Assembly (NCBI GenBank): GCA_038046265.1
Contig: JBBSWN010000002.1
Span: 29,595 to 93,594, forward strand
DNA length: 64,000 bases
Source of the DNA: JAGWAC01 sp038046265
GTDB taxonomy: Archaea > Nanobdellota > Nanobdellia > SCGC-AAA011-G17 > JACPIM01
Direction of reading: 5' to 3'
Shown here: positions 1-8,519 of the stretch, one piece after another
Position numbering within the stretch: the stretch's first letter is position 1
Layout: each line of letters begins with the position of its first letter
Translations under genes and position numbers: made by a program
Notes under the pieces: generated by a model
What the model was told of the DNA's origin: nothing
The model's database searches: none
Seen by the model: the letters and a program-made list of their open reading frames with translations, nothing else

Positions 1-6
1 CCATTT

Positions 7-450
7 TTATTTAAACTCAGCTTTATCTTCTATTTTTATACCTAACTCTTTAACCTTTCCTGCGTTAATCTCTAAAACATATTTAGCCTTTTCTTCATTC
101 TGAAATACCTCACACTCTTTTTGGTAAAGCTTTTTTTCAAAAAGGTTGCATGGTTGAGCATTTTCCTTAATAAAAACAGCCTTATTTTCAGAATTAATCC
201 ATATTATATCAAGAGGAATTAAAGTGTCTTTCATCCAGAAAGGATAAATCCCTTTTTCTTCAAAAATAAATAACATTCCTTGATTTTCATTTAAAAAGTC
301 TCTGTTCATTAAACCATTTTCTCTCTCAGCCATAGTATCAGCAGTTTCAACTAAAAAACAATTATTTTCAAAGCAGATTTCCTTAATCTCAGAAGAACAT
401 CCACTAATAAAAATTAAAACAAAAAACACAAACAGAAAATAAATTTTCAT
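7..450 (-). CDS. DUF192 family lipoprotein
   Basis: 147 aa. Residues 1-18 form a lipoprotein signal peptide ending in the lipobox I-S-G-C (Cys18), so the protein is probably membrane-anchored and faces outward. The rest matches DUF192 (PF02643): GLMNR near residue 46, GMLFIF near 58 and FWMKDT-IPLDI-WI near 71-84, the family's signature block. The biochemical role of DUF192 is not established. A loop near residues 98-117 carries an in-frame copy of the window's palindromic element (peptide NLFEKKLYQ). Family assignment is firm. Confidence 0.9.
   Translation of the reverse strand: MKIYFLFVFFVLIFISGCSSEIKEICFENNCFLVETADTMAERENGLMNRDFLNENQGMLFIFEEKGIYPFWMKDTLIPLDIIWINSENKAVFIKENAQPCNLFEKKLYQKECEVFQNEEKAKYVLEINAGKVKELGIKIEDKAEFK
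118..148. repeat. palindromic element inside the DUF192 gene
   Basis: Reads TTTTTGG-TAAAGC-T7-C-AAAAAGGTTG on the + strand; AAGCTTTTT pairs with AAAAAGGTT. In the host gene it encodes NLFEKKLYQ, related to the peptides encoded by other copies. Confidence 0.55.
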
Positions 451-493
451 ATTTATTAAGAAAAAAGTCTGGATTTATAATCTTTTAGGAGTT

Positions 494-539
494 GATAAGA
501 ACATTTCCGTTAACGCTTTCTTGAAGGGTTTGTTCTTAT
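494..539. repeat. palindromic element with outer GATAAGAAC/GTTCTTAT arms
   Basis: Outer arms GATAAGAAC (494-502) and GTTCTTAT (532-539) are inverted repeats. Between them is TTCCGTTAACGCTTTC-TTGAAGGGTTT, the common core of the family. It lies at the 3' end of the L31e gene and overlaps its stop codon. Confidence 0.6.
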
Positions 540-1054
540 TTTTTTATCATCTCAGTTTTGTCTTTTCTTTTAGGCCTGTCCTTCCCCCTAATCTCTTCTT
601 CCTGTTCATTAGTCAATTCTTTCTTAAGTTTCTCTCCATGTTTCTTCTCAGTAACGGGCTTCTCTAAAACTTCTTTCTTTTCTTCTTCCTGTTTTTCTTT
701 CTTAATGGCTTCCTTGTCAACTTTATCCAATAAAGCCTTTACATCCTCTTTCTTAACAACTTCTTTTACTGAAGTTTCTTTTTCAACAGGAGCTCCAACC
801 AATTCTGCCTTAACCAAGCCAGTTTTGTCTTTAACAGCTTTAACAAGAACATGATGTGGGATATTTTTTCTTCCTTTTTCTAAAATAGCCTGATTCAAAT
901 ATTTGCCAATTTTAACATTATCAGATTTCATATGTTTAACTAAAAATTCCCTTAAAGCTCTTGAAGCTTTTGCAGCCCTTACATACATTGGGGCTTTCAT
1001 TGCTTCCTTTCTTAATGGTACATTATATATTCTTTCTAATTCTTGTTCTGCCAT
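536..1054 (-). CDS. rpl31e: 50S ribosomal protein L31e with charged C-terminal extension
   Basis: 172 aa. Residues 1-85 match archaeal/eukaryotic L31e: E-R-IYNVPLR at the start, then RAAKASRALREFLVKHMK and the conserved K-G-YLN-AI-E-GR block. It is a large-subunit protein near the peptide exit. The usual archaeal length is about 80-100 aa; here residues 90-172 add a Lys/Glu-rich, probably disordered tail. It is followed on the same strand by L39e, PDCD5 and S19e, the usual archaeal grouping. Confidence 0.95.
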   Translation of the reverse strand: MAEQELERIYNVPLRKEAMKAPMYVRAAKASRALREFLVKHMKSDNVKIGKYLNQAILEKGRKNIPHHVLVKAVKDKTGLVKAELVGAPVEKETSVKEVVKKEDVKALLDKVDKEAIKKEKQEEEKKEVLEKPVTEKKHGEKLKKELTNEQEEEIRGKDRPKRKDKTEMIKK

Positions 1055-1072
1055 TTTTTTATAATTTTATTA

Positions 1073-1100
1073 TTTTGATTAAACTTTTCTTAAAAGTTTA
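1073..1100. repeat. palindromic element at the L39e 3' end
   Basis: TTTTGATT followed by the perfect inverted repeat AAACTTTTCTTAAAAGTTT (1081-1099). It includes the L39e stop codon. A near-identical copy lies at 43444-43471. Confidence 0.65.
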
Positions 1101-1271
1101 CGCTCGAGTCTTTACCCTTCTCCAGTGTCTTTTTACTTCTGTATGCCTTCCAGGATGTACTCTTCTCTTGGACCCGTATATTTTCAAAACAGTCCAAAAA
1201 GGAGCCCACTTTGTCTGGCGCATTCTCTTCATTAGTCTTTTTTTCTTTGCAGCTGGTTTTACTCTTGCCAT
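1098..1271 (-). CDS. rpl39e: 50S ribosomal protein L39e
   Basis: 57 aa, read directly from the sequence: it starts MARVKPAAKKKR and ends KRHWRRVKTRA. The block from RQTKWAPFW through GRHTEVKRHWRR corresponds to the L39e signature (small, very basic, W-R-R near the C-terminus). L39e lines the polypeptide exit tunnel of archaeal and eukaryotic ribosomes. It sits between L31e and PDCD5, as in many archaea. Easily missed because of its length. Confidence 0.93.
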   Translation of the reverse strand: MARVKPAAKKKRLMKRMRQTKWAPFWTVLKIYGSKRRVHPGRHTEVKRHWRRVKTRA

Positions 1272-1318
1272 TTTTGTTTTTTAGTGAAGCTTTTTTCGTT
1301 TTTCTGTGATAGGAGATT

Positions 1319-1370
1319 ATAAGAACCTTGGTTCTTATTTTTCCCTGAAGGCTTTTTCCAAAAGGCTTCT
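1319..1370. repeat. composite palindromic elements at the PDCD5 3' end
   Basis: AAGAACC-TT-GGTTCTT (1321-1336) is a clean hairpin. It is followed by TTCCCTGAAGGCTTTTT-CCAAAAGGCTTCTT (1341-1370), a diverged core element that reaches the PDCD5 stop codon. A degenerate fragment, AGTGAAGCTTTTTTCG, precedes them near 1283. Confidence 0.55.
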
Positions 1371-1633
1371 TATTTAATTATCCTAAATCCTTTCTTGTTT
1401 TCTTGTAATTTCCTTAATACTCCTTTAAATTCCTCATCACTCAATTTTTCATTTAAATACTTTTGGTTTACAGCCTGCACAATAAAAACCCCAGCTTGTA
1501 AAGCAAATTCAGGATTAGCAGTCTTAATAGTAAAATACCTTGACAAAGCATCCTTGCTCAAGCAGTTTCTTAAATTATTCTCAAGAAGAAGTATTTGTTT
1601 TTGTAATTCTTCTATCTCATTATTATTTGACAT
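1370..1633 (-). CDS. PDCD5-family DNA-binding protein
   Basis: 87 aa. The central part (LSKDALSRYFTIKTANPEFA, then the VFIVQAV block and the C-terminal LRKLQENKKGFRIIK) matches the PDCD5/TFAR19 family (PF01984), helical proteins found next to S19e in archaea. The N-terminal helix is shorter than in many homologs (typical length about 110 aa). It overlaps the S19e gene by 11 bp, so the two are co-transcribed. Its cellular role in archaea is not settled; nucleic-acid binding is the usual annotation. Confidence 0.88.
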   Translation of the reverse strand: MSNNNEIEELQKQILLLENNLRNCLSKDALSRYFTIKTANPEFALQAGVFIVQAVNQKYLNEKLSDEEFKGVLRKLQENKKGFRIIK

Positions 1634-2045
1634 CTTTGGCTATTTTATCTAAAAAATTCTTTCCTTTGGCAGTGATTGTTCTTCCTTTTTTATTTTTAAT
1701 CTCAGTTTTTTTAATAAACTCAGCTTTCTCTAGTTGCTGCAAAATAGTCCTGATAACTTTTCCTCCAGCTTTATGTGTATGTTCTGGTTTGTGGCCATTA
1801 TTTTTCCTGGAACTATATTTTGTCCTCAACCTGTTTACTCCAACTAAATTATAGACATAAACTTTTCTTAAAATAGAAGCGCTTCTTTTGTACCACCAGT
1901 CTTTGTCTAAAGGAGGCCTTTCCTTGGCCACCCCAGTTTTTACAAAATTTGCCCAATTAGGCATTTTTAAAGTATCAACTTTCTTTAATTCCTCAGCTGC
2001 TTTTTCAACTAATTTTCCCTGGTCAACATCAAATATTTTTACCAT
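1623..2045 (-). CDS. rps19e: 30S ribosomal protein S19e
   Basis: 140 aa. The signature features are W-FVKTG near residue 33, the DWWYKRSASILRKVY block near 48 and R-KYSSRKNNGHKPEHT near 72, followed by a winged-helix segment ending GKNFLDKIA. It is a small-subunit protein with no bacterial counterpart. First gene of the minus-strand S19e-PDCD5-L39e-L31e cluster; its stop overlaps the PDCD5 start. Confidence 0.96.
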   Translation of the reverse strand: MVKIFDVDQGKLVEKAAEELKKVDTLKMPNWANFVKTGVAKERPPLDKDWWYKRSASILRKVYVYNLVGVNRLRTKYSSRKNNGHKPEHTHKAGGKVIRTILQQLEKAEFIKKTEIKNKKGRTITAKGKNFLDKIAKDVK

Positions 2046-2086
2046 ACTTCTTTTCTAGCAGAAAAACCCTATATAAAACTTACTGT

Positions 2087-2953
2087 TTAAAATCCTAAAA
2101 CATTTTTTAGAAAACTAAAAAATCCAGAAAAAAAACCTTTCCTTTCTATTTCAACATCTTGCACTTCTTCTTTTACTATAGATTTACAGCCCCCATCAAC
2201 ATCACATTCTTTTCCTTCATCACACCCGCATAAACTGCACACTTCTTTTATTTCTCCATTTTGGCAGAAATTAGGTTTCTTTGAACTGCAAAAACCATAC
2301 CTGGTTCCATCAAAGCAAGTTTTCTCAACACAAGCTCCGTTCAAAGTACACTCGCTGTTCAAAGGACATCCACATAAACTACAATCATCTACTAACTCAC
2401 CAGCATCACAATACTTAAAATCAGATATTGAACATTGAAAATAAGGAGTTCCATCTTCACAAACTTTCTTGCTTAAATCCAAATAAAATTCCTCATAACC
2501 AGAAAACTCTCCCCATCCAAAAGCATCCTTTGCTCTAATTCTCCAATAATAAATCCTGTCCCCCTCTAAAATAAAAATTTTCCTAGCATTTTCACTTATC
2601 CCATAATAAGAAAAAGGGCTTACAAACCTGACATCATCATCAATCTCCAAACTATATCCCAAAATCTCATCATTCTCAAAATCAGAATATCCCCAGTTAA
2701 ACTCAACTAAATTTCCTGAAACAACCCATGAATTTGAAGGAAAATTAGGAATAGCTATTGGTCCTTTGTTCTTTATATAAGCCTGGTCTCCTAATCTAAA
2801 AAAAATTCTTGATCCTGGTTGGTTTTCATCAGGCCTTGAAACATCCAAACCTCCAGATCCACCACCATATCCATAATTTGCAACAGCAGAATAAGCAAAT
2901 GGATTTACTAATAAAATCAATAACACAAACAAAAAAACTCTTTTCATCACCAT
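2087..2953 (-). CDS. secreted cysteine-rich protein
   Basis: 288 aa. Residues 1-24 form a signal peptide (MVMKRVFLFVLLILLVNPFAYSA). Residues 60-150 look like a fibronectin-III/beta-sandwich domain (W-G-Y-D-E-D-I-GYSLEID, then YYWRIRAKD). Two tandem cysteine motifs follow (near 165-210 and 213-258), each of the form C-DGT-Y-C-S, C--GE-V--CSLCGC, C---G-C. The short hydrophobic C-terminus (FFSGFFSFLKNVLGF) may touch the membrane. I do not recognise a named family; an extracellular or surface protein is inferred from the signal peptide and probable disulfides. An ATG two codons in (2947) is an alternative start. Confidence 0.75.
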   Translation of the reverse strand: MVMKRVFLFVLLILLVNPFAYSAVANYGYGGGSGGLDVSRPDENQPGSRIFFRLGDQAYIKNKGPIAIPNFPSNSWVVSGNLVEFNWGYSDFENDEILGYSLEIDDDVRFVSPFSYYGISENARKIFILEGDRIYYWRIRAKDAFGWGEFSGYEEFYLDLSKKVCEDGTPYFQCSISDFKYCDAGELVDDCSLCGCPLNSECTLNGACVEKTCFDGTRYGFCSSKKPNFCQNGEIKEVCSLCGCDEGKECDVDGGCKSIVKEEVQDVEIERKGFFSGFFSFLKNVLGF

Positions 2954-3011
2954 CTTTCAATTATTATAACTTAAAAATATTATATAAATCTTGTTGTTTT
3001 CATTAAGTCAA

Positions 3012-3057
3012 TTTCCGCAAACGCTCTTCTTAAAAGGGTTTAAACTTTCTCAAAACT
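3012..3057. repeat. palindromic element at the ileS 3' end
   Basis: TTTCCGCAAACGCTCTTCTTAAAAGGGTTTA followed by a second short palindrome AAACTTTCTCAAAACTT. It overlaps the ileS stop codon and its last codons (FEKV). Confidence 0.6.
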
Positions 3058-5892
3058 TACCTCAAATTCCTCGTCTTTAATCTTCCCTTTAGCGCTTTCT
3101 TTGCGTTTTTTCCCATTAAAACTCAAAGTTTTAACACCTGCTCTTTCCTTAATTTCTTTCTCAAATTTTTTTAAGTTAACATTAAAGGAAATATCCAAAT
3201 TTATCTTGTCTTCTCTCTGCAAATTATTCTTCTTTCTTAAATCCTGCACTCTCCTCATTATCTCTCTGTAATATCCTTCTTCCTCTAATTCTTTAGTAAT
3301 TTCAGTATCCAAAACTATATGGCCAAATTTAAAGATAACCCCATTTACTTCCTCTTCTAATACTTTTTCAGCAACATTGAATTTAATTTCCTTTACATTA
3401 GTCTGTTTTAGTATTAATTCATTAAGGTGCTTGACTTCTTTTGTTATTTTTTCATTTTCTTTTTGTAAATTTACAGTAGCTTTTTTTAATGGCCATCTTA
3501 CTCCAATCTTGGCTTTGTCTCTTGCAGCCATTATCCCTTGGATTATTTCATTGCTGTAATTCACAGCAGTTTCTAATTCCTGATTAATTAGTTTTTTATT
3601 TATCTTGGGCCAGGGTTGTAAATGTATAGATTCTTTTTTATAAACATCTAGATTTATTTTCTCTGTTAAAAAAGGTAAAAATGGAGCTAGCAAAGTTATT
3701 GCATCTAAATAAACAGAATGTAAAACTTTCTGCACTTTTCCATCATCTAAATCTTCCCTGATAAAATGAATATAAGTCTTCGAAAAATCAAATAATAAAA
3801 AATTCTTAATCTCTTCTAAAGCTTTATGATATTCAAGAGAATCTAAATAAGTAGTAACTTTTAATTTTAAATTTTCAATTCTAGACAATATCCATAAACT
3901 AGCCTGATCTTTGCCGAATTCTTTTGATAAATTATTGGAATTTTGTTTTACATAATTAGCTAAATTCAATATAACTAACAAATATCTCTGAATTTCTTTT
4001 CCCGGGCCATATCCGAAGTTCAAATTAAATTGGGGATTTTGGCTGCAATATTGCCACCTCATAACATCAGCCCCCATTTTTTCTACAGCCTCGTTAAACC
4101 AAATTGCATTTCCTTTGCTTTTATGCATTGACTCTCCTTTCTCATCTCTTACTTCCTCATAAGCTAAAATTCTTTTATAGGGAGCCTTTCCTTCTAAAAC
4201 AACAGACATAAACAATTGGGCATAAAACCATAATCTTACTTGTGCCCTCATTTCAATTTCTAATTCAGCAGGCCACCACTTTTTCCAGTATTTTTTATCT
4301 TCAAAATATTTAAGAGTGGAAAACGGAACTATTCCAGCATCTAGCCAGCAGTCTCCTACATCTTTTATTCTTTCTACTATTTGTCCACATTTACATTTAA
4401 TTTTTATCTTGTCTATCCACGGCCTGTGCAGTTCTGGTAATTTATCAACTTCTTTCTTGTCAATTGCCTTTTCTTTTAATTCTTTTAAAGAACCTATAAC
4501 TTCAATACTGCTGCATTTTAAACATTCAAAAAACATTAATGGCAGCCCCCAATACCTTCTTCTTGAAATATTCCAGTCCTCCATATTGTCCAGCCAGTCC
4601 TGCATTAATTTCCCAGTATGTTCAGGATACCATTCAACCTTTGCAGCTTCTTTTTTCATAATTGGTCTTATTTCATCACATCTTATGAACCATGAAGAAT
4701 CTAGCCTAAAAACAAGCTCCTCTTTGCATCTCCAGCAAATGGGATATCTGTGCTTGTAATTTTCAACTTTAAATAATAATTTTCTTTTCTCTAAATCTTT
4801 GACAATTTCTTTCTTAACATCTTTTACATTTCTTCCAGAAACCCATCCAAATTTCTTGTTGTAATTTCCAAATTCATCTAAAGCAGCCTCTAATATTTTC
4901 AAACCTAGTTTATTTCCAATTTCATAGTCAACATCCCCGCAATTTGGAGCTATATGAACAATCCCAGTACCGTCTGTTTCTCCAACCTCATTCCACGGAA
5001 TTACTTTTGGCTTGATTTCCTTTTGTACCTCTAATTCTGGAAAAAAAGATTCATATTCTAAACCAACCAAATCAGCTCCCTTTAATTTGCCGACAATAGA
5101 ATATTCTTTTCCTAGTTTACTAACAGTGCCTTCAGAAATATAGTAAATTTCATTGCCTATTTTTGCTTTTACATAATTGATTTCAGGATTAACAGCAGCA
5201 GCGACATTAGATAAAAGAGTCCATTCAGTAGTAGTCCAAATAAGTAAAAATTCATTATCTTTTCCCTTTATTTTCGCCTTTACATAAACTGAAGGATGTA
5301 TTAAGTCAGCATATCCTTCATCACTCATTTCATGTTTTGAAGAACTTGTTCCGCACCTTATGCACCAAGGCAATATCCTTTTGCCCTTATACAGCCAGTT
5401 CTTTTCATGGCATTTCTTCAAAAAATACCATATTGCCTGGATATTGTCATCATTCATTGTAAAATAATCATTTCCCCAGTCCATCCACTGCCCTAAATGT
5501 ATTGATTGCTCTGTTTGTACTTTGGAAAACTTTTCCACTCTTTGTCTGCATGCCTTGGAAAACTTTTCCAGCCCAAAATTCTCTATATCTTTCTTAGAAT
5601 TAAATCCTAAATCTTTTTCAGTTTCCACTTCAAGCCATAAACCCTGGCAGTCAAACCCATTTTGATACCTTTCATCATGTCCTTGCATAGCTTTGTATCT
5701 TTGAAATAAATCCTTTAAAGTTCTGCCCCAAGCATGATGCACACCCATTGGGTTATTGGCAGTTATCGGGCCGTCTAAAAAAGAAAAAGCTTTTCCTTCC
5801 TTATTCCTGTTTCTCAATTTATCAAATATTTTTTTATTTTTCCAATAGTCTAAAATTTCCTTTTCAGTTTCAAAGTACTTGTAATCAACCAT
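3040..5892 (-). CDS. ileS: isoleucyl-tRNA synthetase
   Basis: 950 aa class Ia synthetase charging tRNA-Ile. The HIGH-type motif is PMGVHHAWGRT near residue 48 and the KMSKS-type motif is ESMHKSKGNA near 591. Between them is the CP1 editing insertion (TTTEWTLLSN, then GTGIVHIAPNCG near 313) and the WNISRRRYWG block, followed by zinc-type cysteine pairs (CLKC, CKCG). It is somewhat shorter than the usual archaeal enzyme (about 1040 aa), mainly at the C-terminus. It is divergent from the helicase gene, sharing a 55-bp promoter interval. Confidence 0.96.
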   Translation of the reverse strand: MVDYKYFETEKEILDYWKNKKIFDKLRNRNKEGKAFSFLDGPITANNPMGVHHAWGRTLKDLFQRYKAMQGHDERYQNGFDCQGLWLEVETEKDLGFNSKKDIENFGLEKFSKACRQRVEKFSKVQTEQSIHLGQWMDWGNDYFTMNDDNIQAIWYFLKKCHEKNWLYKGKRILPWCIRCGTSSSKHEMSDEGYADLIHPSVYVKAKIKGKDNEFLLIWTTTEWTLLSNVAAAVNPEINYVKAKIGNEIYYISEGTVSKLGKEYSIVGKLKGADLVGLEYESFFPELEVQKEIKPKVIPWNEVGETDGTGIVHIAPNCGDVDYEIGNKLGLKILEAALDEFGNYNKKFGWVSGRNVKDVKKEIVKDLEKRKLLFKVENYKHRYPICWRCKEELVFRLDSSWFIRCDEIRPIMKKEAAKVEWYPEHTGKLMQDWLDNMEDWNISRRRYWGLPLMFFECLKCSSIEVIGSLKELKEKAIDKKEVDKLPELHRPWIDKIKIKCKCGQIVERIKDVGDCWLDAGIVPFSTLKYFEDKKYWKKWWPAELEIEMRAQVRLWFYAQLFMSVVLEGKAPYKRILAYEEVRDEKGESMHKSKGNAIWFNEAVEKMGADVMRWQYCSQNPQFNLNFGYGPGKEIQRYLLVILNLANYVKQNSNNLSKEFGKDQASLWILSRIENLKLKVTTYLDSLEYHKALEEIKNFLLFDFSKTYIHFIREDLDDGKVQKVLHSVYLDAITLLAPFLPFLTEKINLDVYKKESIHLQPWPKINKKLINQELETAVNYSNEIIQGIMAARDKAKIGVRWPLKKATVNLQKENEKITKEVKHLNELILKQTNVKEIKFNVAEKVLEEEVNGVIFKFGHIVLDTEITKELEEEGYYREIMRRVQDLRKKNNLQREDKINLDISFNVNLKKFEKEIKERAGVKTLSFNGKKRKESAKGKIKDEEFEVSFEKV

Positions 5893-5947
5893 AAAATTAA
5901 AGCTTAAAAATCAAGATTTAAATACTTTATTATCCAAAATCCTTTAA

Positions 5948-7435
5948 ATGTTCGAAATAAAGGGTTTTACACCGAGAAACTATCAAAACAGCATTCTGGA
6001 AACAGCAAAACAAGCCAATACATTAATTATACTTCCAACAGGTTTGGGAAAAACAGCAGTGGCAATTCTCCTAGCAGTCCACGAATTAAACAAAAATCCA
6101 GAATCAAAAATACTAATTACTGCCCCAACAAAACCTTTGGTTGCGCAATTATGCCGCGAATTCCAAAACAAAACAAACATAGAAAAAGAAAAAATAAATT
6201 TGCTGACAGGAGCAGTAGCACAAAACAAAAGAGAAAACTTATGGATAAATTCAATAATTATAGGAGCAACTCCTCAAACCATCCAGAAGAGTCTTGAAAA
6301 AAATCTTCTTAACTTAAATTCAGTTTCATTATTAATTATAGATGAATGTCACAGATCTCGAATGAGATATGCAACAACAATTCTTGCAAAAGACTTCAAA
6401 AATAAAATATTAGCATTAACAGCATCTCCAGGAAACACAAAAGAAAAAATAGAGGAAATCTGTCAAAATTTAAGTATTGAAAATATAGAAATAAGAACAG
6501 AGCAAGATGAAGACATACAAGAACATATTCAGAAAAAATCAACTGAAAATATTCTAGTGGAATTGCCAGAAGAATTTTCAGAACTCCAAAAATTATTGAA
6601 AGATGTAAAAAATGAAAAACTCATGGATCTAAAAAAAGTAGGTTTCACAAAACCAACCTATCTAATAAGTAAAAAAGATTTAATCTTGCTTCAAAACAGG
6701 TTTAGACAAGAAATAACAAGAAAAAGTTTTGTAGCATTTTATGGTATTTCCTTAGTCTCTCAAATCTTAAAATTAGATCACGCTTTAGACTTATTAGAAA
6801 CTCAAGGATTAAATCAATTAAGAGAATATTTTGAAAAAATGAAAACAGAAACATCGAAAGCCTCAAAAGTTATTCTTAATAATGAAAAAATAAAAAAAGC
6901 AATGCAGGTAACAGAAGATCTCTCTAAAAAATTCAAGCATCCAAAAATACACAAGTTAAAGGAAATAATCTTTACAGAGCTAACAATAAACCCAGAATCA
7001 AAAATAATAGTTTTTGCAAATTTCAGGAATACTGTAAATGATATTGTCAATGAGCTAAAATCATTAAATAATGTCCGCCCTATTTTTCTACTCGGTCAAA
7101 AAGAAGGAATAACTCAAAAGCAGCAGATTCAAACAATTAAAAACTTTGAAGATAACACATTTAACGTCCTGGTTTGCACGTCAATTGGAGAGGAAGGACT
7201 TGATATCAAGGGAGGAGCAAAATTAGCTATATTTTACGACTCAGTCCCTAGCGAAATCAGAAATATTCAGCGAAAAGGTCGTGTCGGTAGGTTGGAGGCA
7301 GGTAGAATAATTTTTTTGATGACTAAAGATTCAAGAGATATCGCCTATTTCTGGACATCAAAAAGAAAAGAAGTAAAAATGAGAAATATTATAACTCAAA
7401 TAAAAAATAAAAAGGAAAAACAGCTCAAGCTTTAA
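5948..7435 (+). CDS. hef: Hef-type (FANCM/MPH1-like) SF2 DNA helicase, helicase part only
   Basis: 495 aa. Walker A is PTGLGKT near residue 30, motif II is DECH near 135, motif III is TASPG near 158, and motif VI is QRKGRVGR near 457, with TSIGEEGLD just before it. The start PRNYQ is typical of archaeal Hef. Hef unwinds and processes stalled forks. In many Euryarchaeota the helicase is fused to a C-terminal ERCC4 nuclease; here the protein stops after the helicase and the nuclease follows as a separate gene 13 bp downstream in another frame. The two are evidently one operon. Confidence 0.92.
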   Translation: MFEIKGFTPRNYQNSILETAKQANTLIILPTGLGKTAVAILLAVHELNKNPESKILITAPTKPLVAQLCREFQNKTNIEKEKINLLTGAVAQNKRENLWINSIIIGATPQTIQKSLEKNLLNLNSVSLLIIDECHRSRMRYATTILAKDFKNKILALTASPGNTKEKIEEICQNLSIENIEIRTEQDEDIQEHIQKKSTENILVELPEEFSELQKLLKDVKNEKLMDLKKVGFTKPTYLISKKDLILLQNRFRQEITRKSFVAFYGISLVSQILKLDHALDLLETQGLNQLREYFEKMKTETSKASKVILNNEKIKKAMQVTEDLSKKFKHPKIHKLKEIIFTELTINPESKIIVFANFRNTVNDIVNELKSLNNVRPIFLLGQKEGITQKQQIQTIKNFEDNTFNVLVCTSIGEEGLDIKGGAKLAIFYDSVPSEIRNIQRKGRVGRLEAGRIIFLMTKDSRDIAYFWTSKRKEVKMRNIITQIKNKKEKQLKL

Positions 7436-7448
7436 GCTTTTCATAAAA

Positions 7449-8117
7449 ATGTCAGTAAAAATACTAATAGATCACAGAGAAAAAAACTCAGGAATAATTG
7501 AAGAACTGGCAAAAGACAACGAAATAGAAATAAAGCAGCTAATAACAGCAGACTTTATTATAGAAGGAAATAATGGTAATGGAGAAAAACAAGTAATTGG
7601 CATCGAAAGAAAAACAAAGGAAGACTTCCTTAATTCTATAGCAGATAAAAGATTAATTTCCCAGCTAAGCTCGTTAAGGGAAAACTTCAAGCACCCGATT
7701 TTAATAATAGAAGGCACAGAAAATCTTTACAGGATGCGTGATTTTCATCCAAATGCAATACGAGGAATGTTAGCCAGTATAGCAATTGACTTCCAAGTTC
7801 CTGTTCTGCACACAAGAAACTATAGAGATACCTCAAAATTAATTTCAGTAATCGCAAAAAGGTTAGAAAAACCAAAGAAACTATCTTCATTGCTTCTCCA
7901 AAGAAAACCTTTGACATTAAAAGAACAGCAGGAATCAATCATAGCTTCTTTTCCAGGAATTGGCTCTGAAATCTCTAAAAACTTGTTAAAGAATTTTAAG
8001 ACAATAAAGAACTTTATGAATGCAGATATAAAAAAATTAAAAGAAGTTGAAAAAATAGGAAAAAAGAAAGCTCAAAAGATTTTGGAATTATTAGAAAAAG
8101 AATATCAGGAAATTTAA
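7449..8117 (+). CDS. ERCC4/XPF-type nuclease with helix-hairpin-helix domain
   Basis: 222 aa. The nuclease core shows IDHREKNSG near residue 6, TADFIIEG near 33 and the catalytic ERKTKEDF (ERK-x3-D type) near 54. Residues 160-220 form tandem HhH (FPGIGSEISKNLL, then VEKIGKKKAQKIL). This is the arrangement of the C-terminal half of Hef or of crenarchaeal XPF: cleavage of branched or fork DNA. It lies 13 bp after the helicase gene, so the pair acts as a split Hef. It ends convergently with the next gene, overlapping by 4 bp. Confidence 0.93.
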   Translation: MSVKILIDHREKNSGIIEELAKDNEIEIKQLITADFIIEGNNGNGEKQVIGIERKTKEDFLNSIADKRLISQLSSLRENFKHPILIIEGTENLYRMRDFHPNAIRGMLASIAIDFQVPVLHTRNYRDTSKLISVIAKRLEKPKKLSSLLLQRKPLTLKEQQESIIASFPGIGSEISKNLLKNFKTIKNFMNADIKKLKEVEKIGKKKAQKILELLEKEYQEI

Positions 8118-8452
8118 TTGCTTATAGCAGCTTCCTTTTCTTTTAAAGACTCAAAAAACCAAGTTACTGTATCATCAAAATTAAACCCATCTTTTAACTT
8201 ATAACTAACAACTTTATATCTTGCCTTTGTTGTCGGGTCAAATTGAACTTTGTCTTCTACTAAATAACCACCATAAGTAAACTTAAAGACTAATCTTCCA
8301 ACCAAGCCATTTAAAGCACCATTCATTTCTATATTTTTTGAACTTTTTAAATATCCGATTAAGTCAGCAGTCATTTGATTCTTCGGATGTTTATATTTCG
8401 TTAAAAACGATATTGAATCTCTTATCAATTCTCTTAAATCTTGATCTTCCAT
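8114..8452 (-). CDS. uncharacterised small protein
   Basis: 112 aa, no family recognised. The N-terminal half is helical and charged (LRELIRDSISFLTKY); the second half looks beta-rich (LVFKFTYGGYLVEDKVQF, then KARYKVVSYKL) and ends in a short helix with WFFESLKEKE. No signal peptide or membrane segment. A 10-N assembly gap lies 28 bp upstream, so its promoter region is incomplete. The clean ORF and its own ATG support a real gene. Confidence 0.6.
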   Translation of the reverse strand: MEDQDLRELIRDSISFLTKYKHPKNQMTADLIGYLKSSKNIEMNGALNGLVGRLVFKFTYGGYLVEDKVQFDPTTKARYKVVSYKLKDGFNFDDTVTWFFESLKEKEAAISN

Positions 8453-8480
8453 CGTAAATCCCTATTTCAAAAAAGTCTTA

Positions 8481-8490
8481 NNNNNNNNNN
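8481..8490. other. assembly gap (10 N)
   Basis: Ten N between the uncharacterised gene and thpR. Ten is probably a nominal or short scaffolding gap; the flanking bases look intergenic. Confidence 0.95.
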
Positions 8491-8519
8491 ACCATTTTTT
8501 ATAGCTTAATAAAAATCTA

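Noticed and set aside
961..1284. 107-aa plus-strand ORF across L31e/L39e
   Set aside because: It is the antisense of the L31e start and the real L39e gene; no archaeal protein features.
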